A stretch of 64,000 nt of DNA from Pseudomonas sp. NKUCC02_KPG (lineage in GTDB: Bacteria > Pseudomonadota > Gammaproteobacteria > Pseudomonadales > Pseudomonadaceae), in NCBI RefSeq assembly GCF_019345465.1, contig NZ_JAHKRC010000007.1, positions 1 through 64,000 on the forward strand. The letters are read 5' to 3'. A model generated the notes under the pieces. The model saw only the letters and a list, made by a program, of their open reading frames with translations, searched no databases and was not told the origin of the DNA. The position numbers were made by a program, and so were the translations under genes. Of the stretch, positions 26,935 through 34,837 are shown in pieces. Positions within the stretch are counted from its first letter, which is position 1. Each line of letters opens with the position of its first letter.

Positions 26935-27000
26935 AAAAAACAACAAGCCACGTGGAGGATCCGACGTGGCTTGTTATAGGAATTAAGGCCGGTCAAGCCA
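26935..27000 (-). promoter_or_regulatory. Intrinsic terminator and candidate antiterminator in the purE leader
   Basis: On the minus strand an 11-bp perfect stem (ACAAGCCACGT, 26964-26974, with ACGTGGCTTGT, 26943-26953) is followed by TGTTTTTTG, a standard intrinsic terminator placed about 40 nt before the purE start codon. Upstream, TGGCTTG (26994-27000) duplicates part of the 3' arm and can pair with CAAGCCA of the 5' arm, which would prevent terminator formation. This is the logic of an attenuator or riboswitch expression platform. The sensed signal is unknown. Confidence 0.6.
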
Positions 27001-27014
27001 GCCGAAGGCCGCGC

Positions 27015-27042
27015 AGTATACCGCAAAGAGGTGTTTTGACAG
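27015..27042 (-). promoter_or_regulatory. Candidate purEK promoter
   Basis: TATACT (27015-27020, minus strand) is a strong -10. CTGTCA (27037-27042), 16 nt upstream, is a weak -35. The predicted start near 27007 gives a leader of about 110 nt that includes the terminator hairpin. Confidence 0.5.
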
Positions 27043-27128
27043 CACCTTTGGCGACCATCTGTCTTGCACGGTAAAAACGGCCCGGACGCCCGGTTTTATT
27101 GACTCTAAGGTCAAATGAAAAAATCACC

Positions 27129-28046
27129 TCAGGCCGGCGTTGGCGCCTGGCCGGTCGGGTTCTCCAACTTGCGCCACAACAACCGCACGTTGGCCTTGCG
27201 CACCAGGGCGCAGCGGTACAGGCGAATCTCCAGCGGCACATGCCATTGCGGGCCACCACACACCACCAGCTCCCCTCGCGCCAGCTCGGCGCGCACGCTC
27301 AGGTGCGGCACCCAGGCAATGCCCAACCCTTCCAGGGCCATGCTCTTGAGGCTGTCGGCCATGGCCGTTTCATAAATAGTGGTGAAGCGCAGGCTGCGCT
27401 GGCGCAGCAGCAGATTCACCGAGCGGCCCAAAAACGCGCCAGCGCTATAGGCCAGCAACGGCACACTGCCTTCACCTTCAAGGTCAAACAACGGCTTGCC
27501 GTCTGCATCGGCCGCACACACCGGGAGCATTTCGGTGTTGCCCAGGTGCAATGACGGAAAAATCTCCGGATCCATCTGCAAAGCAGCGTCCGGATCGTAG
27601 AAAGCCAGCATCAAATCGCAGCCGCCTTCGCGTAAAGCATGCACCGCGTCTCCGACGTTAGTCGCAACCAGCCGGGTGGCGATATTAAGACCTTCATTGC
27701 GCAATTGGGCGATCCACCGCGGGAAAAACCCCAGCGCCAGGGAGTGTGCGGCAGCCACTTGCATGACCTCGCCCTGCCCGCCTTCGAGGTGATGAAGATG
27801 ACGCAACACCTCACCCAACTGCTCGACCACCGTACGTGCCGTAACCAAAAACAGCTGACCGGCCGCAGTCAACTCCACCGGGGTGCGGGAACGATTCACC
27901 AAGGTCAGCCCAAGCGCCGCTTCAAGGCTTCGAATACGCCGACTGAAGGCCGGCTGAGTGACGAAACGACGCTCTGCCGCCTGGGAAAAACTGCGAGTAG
28001 CAGCCAGGGCACTGAAGTCCTCTAACCATTTACTTTCGAGATTCAT
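27129..28046 (-). CDS. LysR-type transcriptional regulator divergent from aspA
   Basis: A 305-aa LysR regulator with an N-terminal winged HTH (FSALAATRSFSQAAERRFVTQPAFSRRIRSLE) and a substrate-binding-like C-terminal domain. The ATG at 28046 follows GGGAGGA; an in-frame start eight codons earlier lacks this. It is divergent from aspartate ammonia-lyase with about 180 bp between, suggesting control of aspA and possibly of the amino-acid transport and asparaginase genes beyond. Effector unknown. Confidence 0.87.
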   Translation of the reverse strand: MNLESKWLEDFSALAATRSFSQAAERRFVTQPAFSRRIRSLEAALGLTLVNRSRTPVELTAAGQLFLVTARTVVEQLGEVLRHLHHLEGGQGEVMQVAAAHSLALGFFPRWIAQLRNEGLNIATRLVATNVGDAVHALREGGCDLMLAFYDPDAALQMDPEIFPSLHLGNTEMLPVCAADADGKPLFDLEGEGSVPLLAYSAGAFLGRSVNLLLRQRSLRFTTIYETAMADSLKSMALEGLGIAWVPHLSVRAELARGELVVCGGPQWHVPLEIRLYRCALVRKANVRLLWRKLENPTGQAPTPA

Positions 28047-28226
28047 CGAGTCCTCCCGGACGCGCACCAAAATGGGTCACACGCTCGACGCGCCTGCCGC
28101 GTCACGTCGCCATTATGCCGTTTATGCATAGGATAGTGTTTAAAGGCATTGGCCCAAAATAGACTGCAGGCCTAGGATTCGCAGCGTTCCGGCCCAGACC
28201 GGGTTCATATCGAGATGATTTCTATC

Positions 28227-29651
28227 ATGTCCTCCGCTGCATCTTTCCGTACCGAAAAAGACCTGCTTGGCGTACTCGAAGTACCGGCTCAAGCGTATTA
28301 CGGCATCCAGACCCTGCGAGCGGTGCATAACTTCCGCTTGTCCGGCGTCCCGATCTCGCACTACCCGAAGCTGGTTGTGGGCCTGGCCATGGTTAAACAA
28401 GCCGCCGCTGACGCCAACCGCGAGCTGGGTCATCTGAGCGACGCCAAGCACGCTGCCATCAGCGAAGCCTGTGCCCGCCTGATCCGCGGCGATTTCCACG
28501 AAGAGTTCGTGGTGGACATGATTCAAGGCGGCGCTGGCACTTCAACCAACATGAATGCCAACGAAGTCATCGCCAACATCGCGCTGGAGGCTATGGGCCA
28601 CCAGAAGGGCGAGTACCAGTACCTGCACCCTAACAACGACGTCAACATGGCGCAGTCGACCAACGACGCCTACCCGACTGCGATCCGTCTGGGTCTGCTG
28701 CTGGGTCACGATGCCATGCTTGCCAGCCTCGACAGCCTGATCCAGGCGTTCGCCGCCAAAGGCGTTGAGTTCAGCCACGTGCTGAAAATGGGCCGCACCC
28801 AACTGCAAGACGCCGTGCCGATGACCCTGGGTCAAGAGTTCCGCGCGTTTGCCACCACTTTGGGTGAAGACCTGGCACGCCTGAAAACACTGGCACCAGA
28901 GCTGCTGACCGAAGTGAACCTGGGCGGTACGGCCATCGGTACCGGCATCAACGCCGACCCGCGCTACCAATTGCTGGCCGTCAACCGCCTGGCAACCATC
29001 AGCGGTCACCCGCTGGTACCGGCTGCCGACCTGATCGAAGCCACGTCCGACATGGGCGCCTTCGTACTGTTCTCCGGCATGCTCAAGCGTACCGCGGTCA
29101 AACTGTCGAAGATCTGCAACGACCTGCGCCTGCTCTCCAGCGGCCCGCGCACCGGCATCAACGAAATCAACCTGCCAGCGCGTCAGCCAGGCAGCTCGAT
29201 CATGCCAGGCAAGGTCAACCCGGTTATTCCGGAGGCCGTTAACCAGGTTGCGTTCCAGATCATCGGTAACGACCTGGCACTGACCATCGCTGCCGAAGGC
29301 GGTCAACTGCAACTGAACGTGATGGAGCCGCTGATCGCCTTCAAGATCTTCGACTCGATCCGCCTGCTGCAACGCGCCATGGACATGCTGCGCGAGCACT
29401 GCATCGTCGGCATCACCGCCAACGAAGCACGCTGCCGCGAACTGGTCGAGCACTCGATCGGTCTGGTGACTGCACTGAACCCGTACATCGGCTATGAAAA
29501 CGCCACCCGTATCGCCCGTATCGCCCTTGAAAGCGGCCGTGGCGTACTGGAACTGGTGCGCGAAGAAGGCTTGCTCGACGACGCCATGCTCGACGACATC
29601 CTGCGCCCGGAAAACATGATTGCTCCGCGTCTGGTGCCTCTCAAGGCCTGA
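28227..29651 (+). CDS. aspA: Aspartate ammonia-lyase
   Basis: A 474-aa member of the fumarase/aspartase family that deaminates aspartate to fumarate and ammonia. The signature GSSIMPGKVNPVIPE carries the catalytic loop Ser; the aspartate-binding segments GAGTSTNMNANEV and NDVNMAQSTNDAYPTA are intact, and GRTQLQDAVPMTLGQEF supports aspartase over fumarase. An earlier ATG at 28215 would add four residues. MSSAASFRTEKD fits better as the N-terminus. Ends in a strong terminator. Confidence 0.94.
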   Translation: MSSAASFRTEKDLLGVLEVPAQAYYGIQTLRAVHNFRLSGVPISHYPKLVVGLAMVKQAAADANRELGHLSDAKHAAISEACARLIRGDFHEEFVVDMIQGGAGTSTNMNANEVIANIALEAMGHQKGEYQYLHPNNDVNMAQSTNDAYPTAIRLGLLLGHDAMLASLDSLIQAFAAKGVEFSHVLKMGRTQLQDAVPMTLGQEFRAFATTLGEDLARLKTLAPELLTEVNLGGTAIGTGINADPRYQLLAVNRLATISGHPLVPAADLIEATSDMGAFVLFSGMLKRTAVKLSKICNDLRLLSSGPRTGINEINLPARQPGSSIMPGKVNPVIPEAVNQVAFQIIGNDLALTIAAEGGQLQLNVMEPLIAFKIFDSIRLLQRAMDMLREHCIVGITANEARCRELVEHSIGLVTALNPYIGYENATRIARIALESGRGVLELVREEGLLDDAMLDDILRPENMIAPRLVPLKA

Positions 29652-29702
29652 TGCTGTAACACGCTCACCAGGTCGAGGGACTAGACACCTCTCACCTTTT
29701 GA

Positions 29703-29737
29703 GGGCCTGCAGATACGTCTGCAGGCCCTTTTTTTTG
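29703..29737 (+). terminator. Rho-independent terminator of aspA
   Basis: An 11-bp perfect stem (GGGCCTGCAGA and TCTGCAGGCCC) with a TACG tetraloop is followed by eight T residues. Confidence 0.95.
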
Positions 29738-30031
29738 CCTGAAAAAAGGGCAAATCGGACACAAACTGATGCCTTTTAAGACGACTCACACATGAAAAAT
29801 CAATCACTTATGCAGACGCTTCCTGCGCTCCTAGGTATAGTGCCGCCCCTCTTCCTGTGCCCGGGCCCAGCACCAGCGGCCATCGCCAGCACGGAAACAG
29901 CATCGTAAACCAAGCAGCAACATGGCCAGGGTCTCATTGATCGCCTACGTTTATGCCTTGCTCAAGCAGGTGTAACGCGATATTTCGATCCGCCCGTGTT
30001 GCCATCAGATAAAAACAGCGAGGAATAATCC
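29738..30031. other. 294-bp region upstream of the alanine/glycine symporter gene
   Basis: No gene is supported. TATAGT at about 29836-29841 could be a -10, with a poor -35. The remaining 190 nt would then be an untranslated leader. I looked for a glycine riboswitch, which often precedes this transporter family, and did not recognise one. The ribosome-binding site is GCGAGGAATAATCC just before the ATG. Confidence 0.35.
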
Positions 30032-31453
30032 ATGCTTGAAGTCATCAATGACTTCCTCTCAGGGAAAGTGCTAATCGTGCTTATGGTCGGGCTCGGTGGC
30101 TACTTCACGATCCGCTCGCGTTTCGTTCAGTTTCGTTACTTCCTGCACATGTTTTCGGTATTCAAAGACAGCCTGCGCAGCAGCGCCGGTGAACTGAGCT
30201 CGTTTCAGGCATTGATGCTGAGCCTGGCCGGCCGTGTAGGTGCGGGCAACATTGCCGGTGTCGGCATCGCCGTTACCCTGGGCGGACCGGGTGCCGTGTT
30301 CTGGATGTGGGTCACCGCACTGGTCGGTATGTCCAGCAGCCTGATCGAATGTTCCCTGGGCCAGCTGTACAAGCGTCGTGACGCTGAAGGCCAACTGCGT
30401 GGCGGTCCGTCCTTCTATATGAAGCATGGCCTGGGCAAATTGTGGATGGGCCAGTTGATGGCCGTGCTGCTGCTGATCACCTTCGGCTTCGCCTTCATGG
30501 GCCTGCAAGCCCACGCCGTAACCCACTCGCTGCAAGATGCCTTCGGTTTCGATGTCAGTTACTCAGGGCTGGCCATCGCCATTCTGCTGGGCCTGGTGTT
30601 TATCGGTGGTATCAAACGTATCGCTTCGGTGGCTGACCTGCTGGTACCGGTCAAGACCCTGGCCTACATCGCCGTGACCCTCTACGTGATCGTGCTGCAA
30701 TTCGACCACGTGCCAGCCATGCTGGGCCATATCGTCAAGAGCGCCTTCGGCCTCGACCCGGTGTTTGGCGGCCTGATCGGCAGTGCGATCGTGATGGGCG
30801 TCAAACGTGGTGTATTCGCCAACGAAGCCGGTCTGGGCAGCGCCCCGAACGTGGCCGCCGTGGCCGATGTTGAACACCCGATCGCCCAAGGCGTGGTTCA
30901 GGCGTTCAGCGTATTCCTCGATACATTCGTGATCTGCACCTGTACCGCCTTGCTGATCCTGCTCTCAGGCTTCTACACCCCGGGCTTTGAAGGCGACGGC
31001 ATTGCCCTGACCCAGAACTCCCTGGCGGCCGTAGTCGGCGAGTGGGGCCGTGTGTTCATCAGCGTGGCCCTGGCGTTGTTCGTGTTCACCTCGATGCTCT
31101 ACAACTACTACCTGGGCGAGAACAACCTGCGCTTCCTGGTCGGCGAAAGCCGCAAGGCGCTGATTGGCTACCGCGCACTGGTGCTGGTATTGATTTTCTG
31201 GGGCTCGATCGAAAACCTGCAGACCGTTTTCGCGTTCGCCGACATCGCCATGACCATGCTGGCCTTCGTTAACCTGATTGCCCTGGCGATGCTGTTCAAG
31301 ATCTGCATGCGCGTGCTCAAGGACTACGATGACCAGCGCCGTGCGGGGATCAAGACACCGGTGTTCGATTCCAGTAAATTCCCGGATCTGGATCTGGACC
31401 TGAAGGCCTGGCCGCCAAAACCGGCCGACAAGGTCGAAGAAACAAAACGCTGA
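30032..31453 (+). CDS. Alanine/glycine:cation symporter (AGCS family)
   Basis: A 473-aa membrane protein with about 10-11 helices that imports alanine or glycine with Na+. Family marks include LSLAGRVGAGNIAGVGIAVTLGGPGAVFWMW (near 64), the KRGVFANEAGLGSAPNVAAVADVEHP loop and the C-terminal YLGENNLRFLV. It lies between aspA and asparaginase but has its own terminator, so it is probably a separate transcription unit within an amino-acid catabolism neighbourhood. Confidence 0.93.
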   Translation: MLEVINDFLSGKVLIVLMVGLGGYFTIRSRFVQFRYFLHMFSVFKDSLRSSAGELSSFQALMLSLAGRVGAGNIAGVGIAVTLGGPGAVFWMWVTALVGMSSSLIECSLGQLYKRRDAEGQLRGGPSFYMKHGLGKLWMGQLMAVLLLITFGFAFMGLQAHAVTHSLQDAFGFDVSYSGLAIAILLGLVFIGGIKRIASVADLLVPVKTLAYIAVTLYVIVLQFDHVPAMLGHIVKSAFGLDPVFGGLIGSAIVMGVKRGVFANEAGLGSAPNVAAVADVEHPIAQGVVQAFSVFLDTFVICTCTALLILLSGFYTPGFEGDGIALTQNSLAAVVGEWGRVFISVALALFVFTSMLYNYYLGENNLRFLVGESRKALIGYRALVLVLIFWGSIENLQTVFAFADIAMTMLAFVNLIALAMLFKICMRVLKDYDDQRRAGIKTPVFDSSKFPDLDLDLKAWPPKPADKVEETKR

Positions 31454-31459
31454 TACTTG

Positions 31460-31495
31460 ACGCGGCGGTTCTCCAGAACCGCCGCGTTTTTGCTT
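31460..31495 (+). terminator. Rho-independent terminator of the AGCS gene
   Basis: ACGCGGCGGTT (31460-31470) pairs with AACCGCCGCGT (31477-31487) and is followed by TTTTT. It lies seven bases after the stop codon and overlaps the space before the asparaginase gene. Confidence 0.92.
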
Positions 31496-31509
31496 ATGGG
31501 GACTCAACA

Positions 31510-32514
31510 ATGACTGCAGCCACTCACCACCCTTCCCAACGCGTCATGGTGCTCTACACCGGGGGCACCATCGGCATGCAAGCCAGCGCCGGTGGCCTGG
31601 CGCCAGCGTCGGGTTTTGAAGCGCGCATGAGCGAGCACCTCGCCAGCCAACCGGCGCTGACAGTGCCGCAGTGGTCCTTTCGCGAGATGAGCCCGCTGAT
31701 CGACAGCGCCAACATGACGCCTGCCTACTGGCTGCGCCTGCGTGGCGCGATCATCGAAGCCATCGAGCAAGATGGCTGCGATAGCGTCCTGGTCCTGCAC
31801 GGCACTGACACGTTGGCCTACAGTGCGGCGGCGATGTGCTTTCAATTGCTGGGCTTGCCAGCACCGGTGCTGTTCACGGGCTCCATGCTGCCAGCAGGCG
31901 TACCGGACAGCGATGCCTGGGAAAACGTCAGCGGTGCACTGCAGGCTCTGGGCCAAGGCCAGCCTCACGGGGTTCAGCTGTACTTCCACGGCAAATTGAT
32001 GGCCCCGACACGTTGCGCAAAAGTCCGCAGCTTTGGGCGCAACCCGTTTGTCGCGTTGACGCGCAACGGCGGCGTGGCAAAAGCCACATCACTGCCGGAC
32101 GAGCTGGCCTACAACCATCCAGGGCACGAAGCCAGTGTGGGTGTATTGCCGCTGGTACCGGGAATTGGCGCAGCCCAGCTCGACGCACTGCTCAGCAGCG
32201 GGATCGAAGCGCTGGTGCTCGAATGCTTCGGCAGCGGCACTGGCCCCGGCGATAACCCGGACTTCCTGGCCAGCCTGCAACGGGCGCAGGAGAACGGCAT
32301 TTTGGTGGTAGCCATCACTCAATGCCATGAAGGCGGTGTGGAACTGGACGTATACGAAGCTGGCAGCCGTTTGCGTGGGGTTGGGGTGCTGTCGGGGGGT
32401 GGCATGACCCGTGAAGCCGTGTTCGGCAAACTGCATGCCCTGCTCGGTGCCGATTTGCCGCTGGCTGAAGTCCGGCGCCTGATCGAGCTGGACGTGTGCG
32501 GGGAACTGGCCTGA
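31510..32514 (+). CDS. L-asparaginase (type I, cytoplasmic)
   Basis: A 334-aa asparaginase converting asparagine to aspartate and ammonia. The first catalytic motif is LYTGGTIG (nucleophile Thr 20), the second HGTDTLAY (residues 97-103). DSANMTPAYW near 65-74 matches type I enzymes, and there is no signal peptide. Its product is the substrate of AspA encoded about 1.9 kb upstream. GGGGAC gives a ribosome-binding site. Confidence 0.92.
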   Translation: MTAATHHPSQRVMVLYTGGTIGMQASAGGLAPASGFEARMSEHLASQPALTVPQWSFREMSPLIDSANMTPAYWLRLRGAIIEAIEQDGCDSVLVLHGTDTLAYSAAAMCFQLLGLPAPVLFTGSMLPAGVPDSDAWENVSGALQALGQGQPHGVQLYFHGKLMAPTRCAKVRSFGRNPFVALTRNGGVAKATSLPDELAYNHPGHEASVGVLPLVPGIGAAQLDALLSSGIEALVLECFGSGTGPGDNPDFLASLQRAQENGILVVAITQCHEGGVELDVYEAGSRLRGVGVLSGGGMTREAVFGKLHALLGADLPLAEVRRLIELDVCGELA

Positions 32515-32583
32515 TCGACGCGTAGCTGCGCCCGCCCGGCACACAACTTGCTCGCTTCCTGCACCTCCATGCAGGAAACGAGC

Positions 32584-33576
32584 ATGCTCCACTCTCATCT
32601 CACAACGCTCAACGCCGTTTCGCTGGTGCTCAGCACCTTCAATGCCGAAGGCTTGTCCAGCGAAGCACTGTTGGCGGGTAGCGGCATCCGGGCGGCGGAC
32701 TTGAGCCGCGCAGACACACGCATCACGACCAATCAGGAGATGCGCGTGTGCGCCAACGCCGTGGCCTTGCGCCGCGAAATCGGCCTGGAGCTGGGCCGGC
32801 GAATGCATGTGTCGTCCTACGGAATGCTGGGTTACGCCCTACTCACCAGTGCCACCTTAGGTGACGCACTGCGTCTGGCTTTACGCTACCCGGCGCTGCT
32901 GGGAACACTTTTTGAGCTCAGCCTTGAGGTCGAAGGAGATCAGGTGTGGTTCTGCGCCAGCGGGTATGGCGAAGGCCCACAGCTCGCGGTATTCAATACC
33001 GAGTTATGCCTGGTTTCGCTCAAGGTCATTTGCGAAGACCTGCTCGGCCAACCGTTGCCACTATTGGGTGCACGTTTTGCCCACAGCGCGCCCGATTACC
33101 ACGCCAGCTACGGGCAAAGCTTCGACTGCCCGCGCGTGTTCGAGGCCGACAGCAATGCGTTCGCTTTCGCCAAACGCTGGCTTGACCATCCCTTGCCGCT
33201 GGCCGATGCCGTTACCCATCAGGCGATGGCCGAGCGCTGCCGTAAACAGAACCTGGAATTCACCGGGCGGCAAACCTGGCTGGAACGCATCCGCCAACTC
33301 CTTGGCGCACAGATGCACGCCGCCCCGGGGCTTGAGGGGCTGGCCGAACAAATGAACTGCTCGCCGCGTACTCTGCGTCGCCATTTGCACGACGTGGGAT
33401 GCAGCTATCAAACCCTGCTCGACGACTTGCGCTTCGAACGGGCCAAGCTGCTGCTCAACGACACCGATTGGCCCATCTACCGGATTGCCGAAACCCTGGG
33501 TTTCAGTGAGACCGCGAGCTTTCGCCACGCCTTTGTACGCTGGAGCGGGGTTGCCCCCAGCCAGTTCCGTGTTTGA
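32584..33576 (+). CDS. AraC-family transcriptional regulator with an arabinose-binding-like N-terminal domain
   Basis: A 330-aa regulator. Residues 1-190 form the N-terminal ligand-binding domain found in the OruR/ArgR-like AraC subgroup. The C-terminal 100 residues hold two HTH motifs (GLAEQMNCSPRTLRRHLHDVG and IAETLGFSETASFRHAFVRW). The ATG at 32584 has GGAAACGAGC upstream, which is preferred over an earlier in-frame ATG at 32548. It precedes the acetylpolyamine amidohydrolase gene by about 130 bp on the same strand and is its most likely regulator. Confidence 0.88.
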   Translation: MLHSHLTTLNAVSLVLSTFNAEGLSSEALLAGSGIRAADLSRADTRITTNQEMRVCANAVALRREIGLELGRRMHVSSYGMLGYALLTSATLGDALRLALRYPALLGTLFELSLEVEGDQVWFCASGYGEGPQLAVFNTELCLVSLKVICEDLLGQPLPLLGARFAHSAPDYHASYGQSFDCPRVFEADSNAFAFAKRWLDHPLPLADAVTHQAMAERCRKQNLEFTGRQTWLERIRQLLGAQMHAAPGLEGLAEQMNCSPRTLRRHLHDVGCSYQTLLDDLRFERAKLLLNDTDWPIYRIAETLGFSETASFRHAFVRWSGVAPSQFRV

Positions 33577-33703
33577 TTCAGGGGCGAATTTCGGTCAGTG
33601 ATGTTGGCCACATCCATCCCCTTTTGGCCGCTCCTGCCGTTCTCTCAAACACCCCGGGCCGCAAAACTGTAGGCCACCGCCAAAGCCTTGGGAGAACAAG
33701 AAC

Positions 33704-34735
33704 ATGCTGACGATCTACTCGGACGATCATCACCTGCATCATGGCCGCTGTGAGTTGATGGACGGGCAATTGATGCCTTGCTTCGAAATGCCCTCTCGCG
33801 CCGACCATATTCTGCAGCGGGTACAAACCCGCGAACTGGGACCGGTGCGCGCGCCGCAAGACTTTGGTCGGGGCCCCATCGAACGTATCCACAGCGCCGC
33901 GTACCTGGATTTTTTCCAGAGCGCCTGGGATCGCTGGACAGAACACGGTCGTGACGGCGACTTGCTGCCATACACCTGGCCAGCCCGAACCTTGCGCGCA
34001 GTTTTGCCCACCAGCCTCCACGGCCAGCTCGGTTATTACAGCTTTGATGGCGGCGCCCCCATTACTGCGGGTACCTGGCAAGCGGCCTACAGCGCAGCGC
34101 AAGTCGCCCTGACCGCCCAGGCCGAGATTCAAAACGGCGCCCACAGCGCTTTCGCACTTTGCCGCCCACCCGGGCATCACGCCGCCAGCGACTTGATGGG
34201 CGGTTATTGCTACCTGAACAACGCAGCAATCGCAGCCCAGGCGTTCCTCGACCAGGGCCGTCGCAAAGTGGCGATCCTCGACGTGGACTATCACCACGGC
34301 AATGGCACGCAGTCGATTTTTTATGAGCGCAGCGACGTGCTGTTTACCTCGATCCACGGCCACCCTGAAGCCGAGTTTCCGTTCTTCCTGGGCTACGAAG
34401 ATGAACTGGGCGAAGGACCGGGCGAAGGTTTCAACTTCAACTATCCCCTGGCCGCAGGCTCGGCCTGGGATCGCTGGAGCGCAGCACTTGAATTGGCCTG
34501 CACCGAAATCGAAAGCTACGACGCTGACGTCATCGTGGTTTCACTGGGTGTGGATACGTTCAAGAACGACCCGATTTCCCAGTTCAAGCTCGACAGCCCG
34601 GACTACCTGCGCATGGGCGAACGCATTGCTCGCCTGGGTAAACCGACGCTGTTTGTGATGGAAGGCGGCTACGCCGTTGAGGAAATCGGCGTGAATGCGG
34701 TGAACGTGCTTGAAGGGTTTGAAAGCGCGCAATGA
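33704..34735 (+). CDS. Acetylpolyamine amidohydrolase (class II histone-deacetylase-like)
   Basis: A 343-aa zinc hydrolase. Residues line up at the same numbers as in the characterised acetylpolyamine amidohydrolase family: His 158 and His 159 in RPPGHHAA, zinc ligands D195 and H197 in DVDYHHGNGTQ and D284 in SLGVDTF, and Y323 in GGYAVEE. It removes acetyl groups from acetylputrescine, acetylcadaverine or similar amines, and pseudomonads carry several such enzymes. Despite the HDAC fold there is no histone substrate in bacteria. The context, AraC, PaiB and GNAT genes, also points to polyamines. Confidence 0.9.
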   Translation: MLTIYSDDHHLHHGRCELMDGQLMPCFEMPSRADHILQRVQTRELGPVRAPQDFGRGPIERIHSAAYLDFFQSAWDRWTEHGRDGDLLPYTWPARTLRAVLPTSLHGQLGYYSFDGGAPITAGTWQAAYSAAQVALTAQAEIQNGAHSAFALCRPPGHHAASDLMGGYCYLNNAAIAAQAFLDQGRRKVAILDVDYHHGNGTQSIFYERSDVLFTSIHGHPEAEFPFFLGYEDELGEGPGEGFNFNYPLAAGSAWDRWSAALELACTEIESYDADVIVVSLGVDTFKNDPISQFKLDSPDYLRMGERIARLGKPTLFVMEGGYAVEEIGVNAVNVLEGFESAQ

Positions 34736-34746
34736 TCAAGCCCTGC

Positions 34747-34835
34747 CTGTGGGAGCGGGCTTGCTCGCGATTCAGCCGGTGCGGTCTGTCTGAATTAATG
34801 CGGTGCCCCTCTCGCGAGCAAGCCCGCTCCCACAG
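34747..34835. repeat. REP doublet (BIME)
   Basis: Inverted REP copies (CTGTGGGAGCGGGCTTGCTC and GAGCAAGCCCGCTCCCACAG) lie between the convergent deacetylase and MocR genes and end three bases before the MocR stop codon. Confidence 0.9.
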
Positions 34836-34837
34836 GT

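Noticed and set aside
26898..27060. ZTP (pfl) riboswitch in the purE leader
   Set aside because: The genes would suit it, but I see no matching conserved core; the leader before the terminator is only about 30-40 nt, too short.
28542..29807. Open reading frame of 421 codons on the minus strand
   Set aside because: Antisense to aspA and running through the aspA terminator; no family features.
29738..30031. Glycine riboswitch before the AGCS gene
   Set aside because: The family often has one, so I looked for its conserved GG-rich aptamer elements. I did not find them by eye.
33704..34735. Histone deacetylase as the true function
   Set aside because: The fold is HDAC-like, but residues and length match acetylpolyamine amidohydrolases, and bacteria lack histones.
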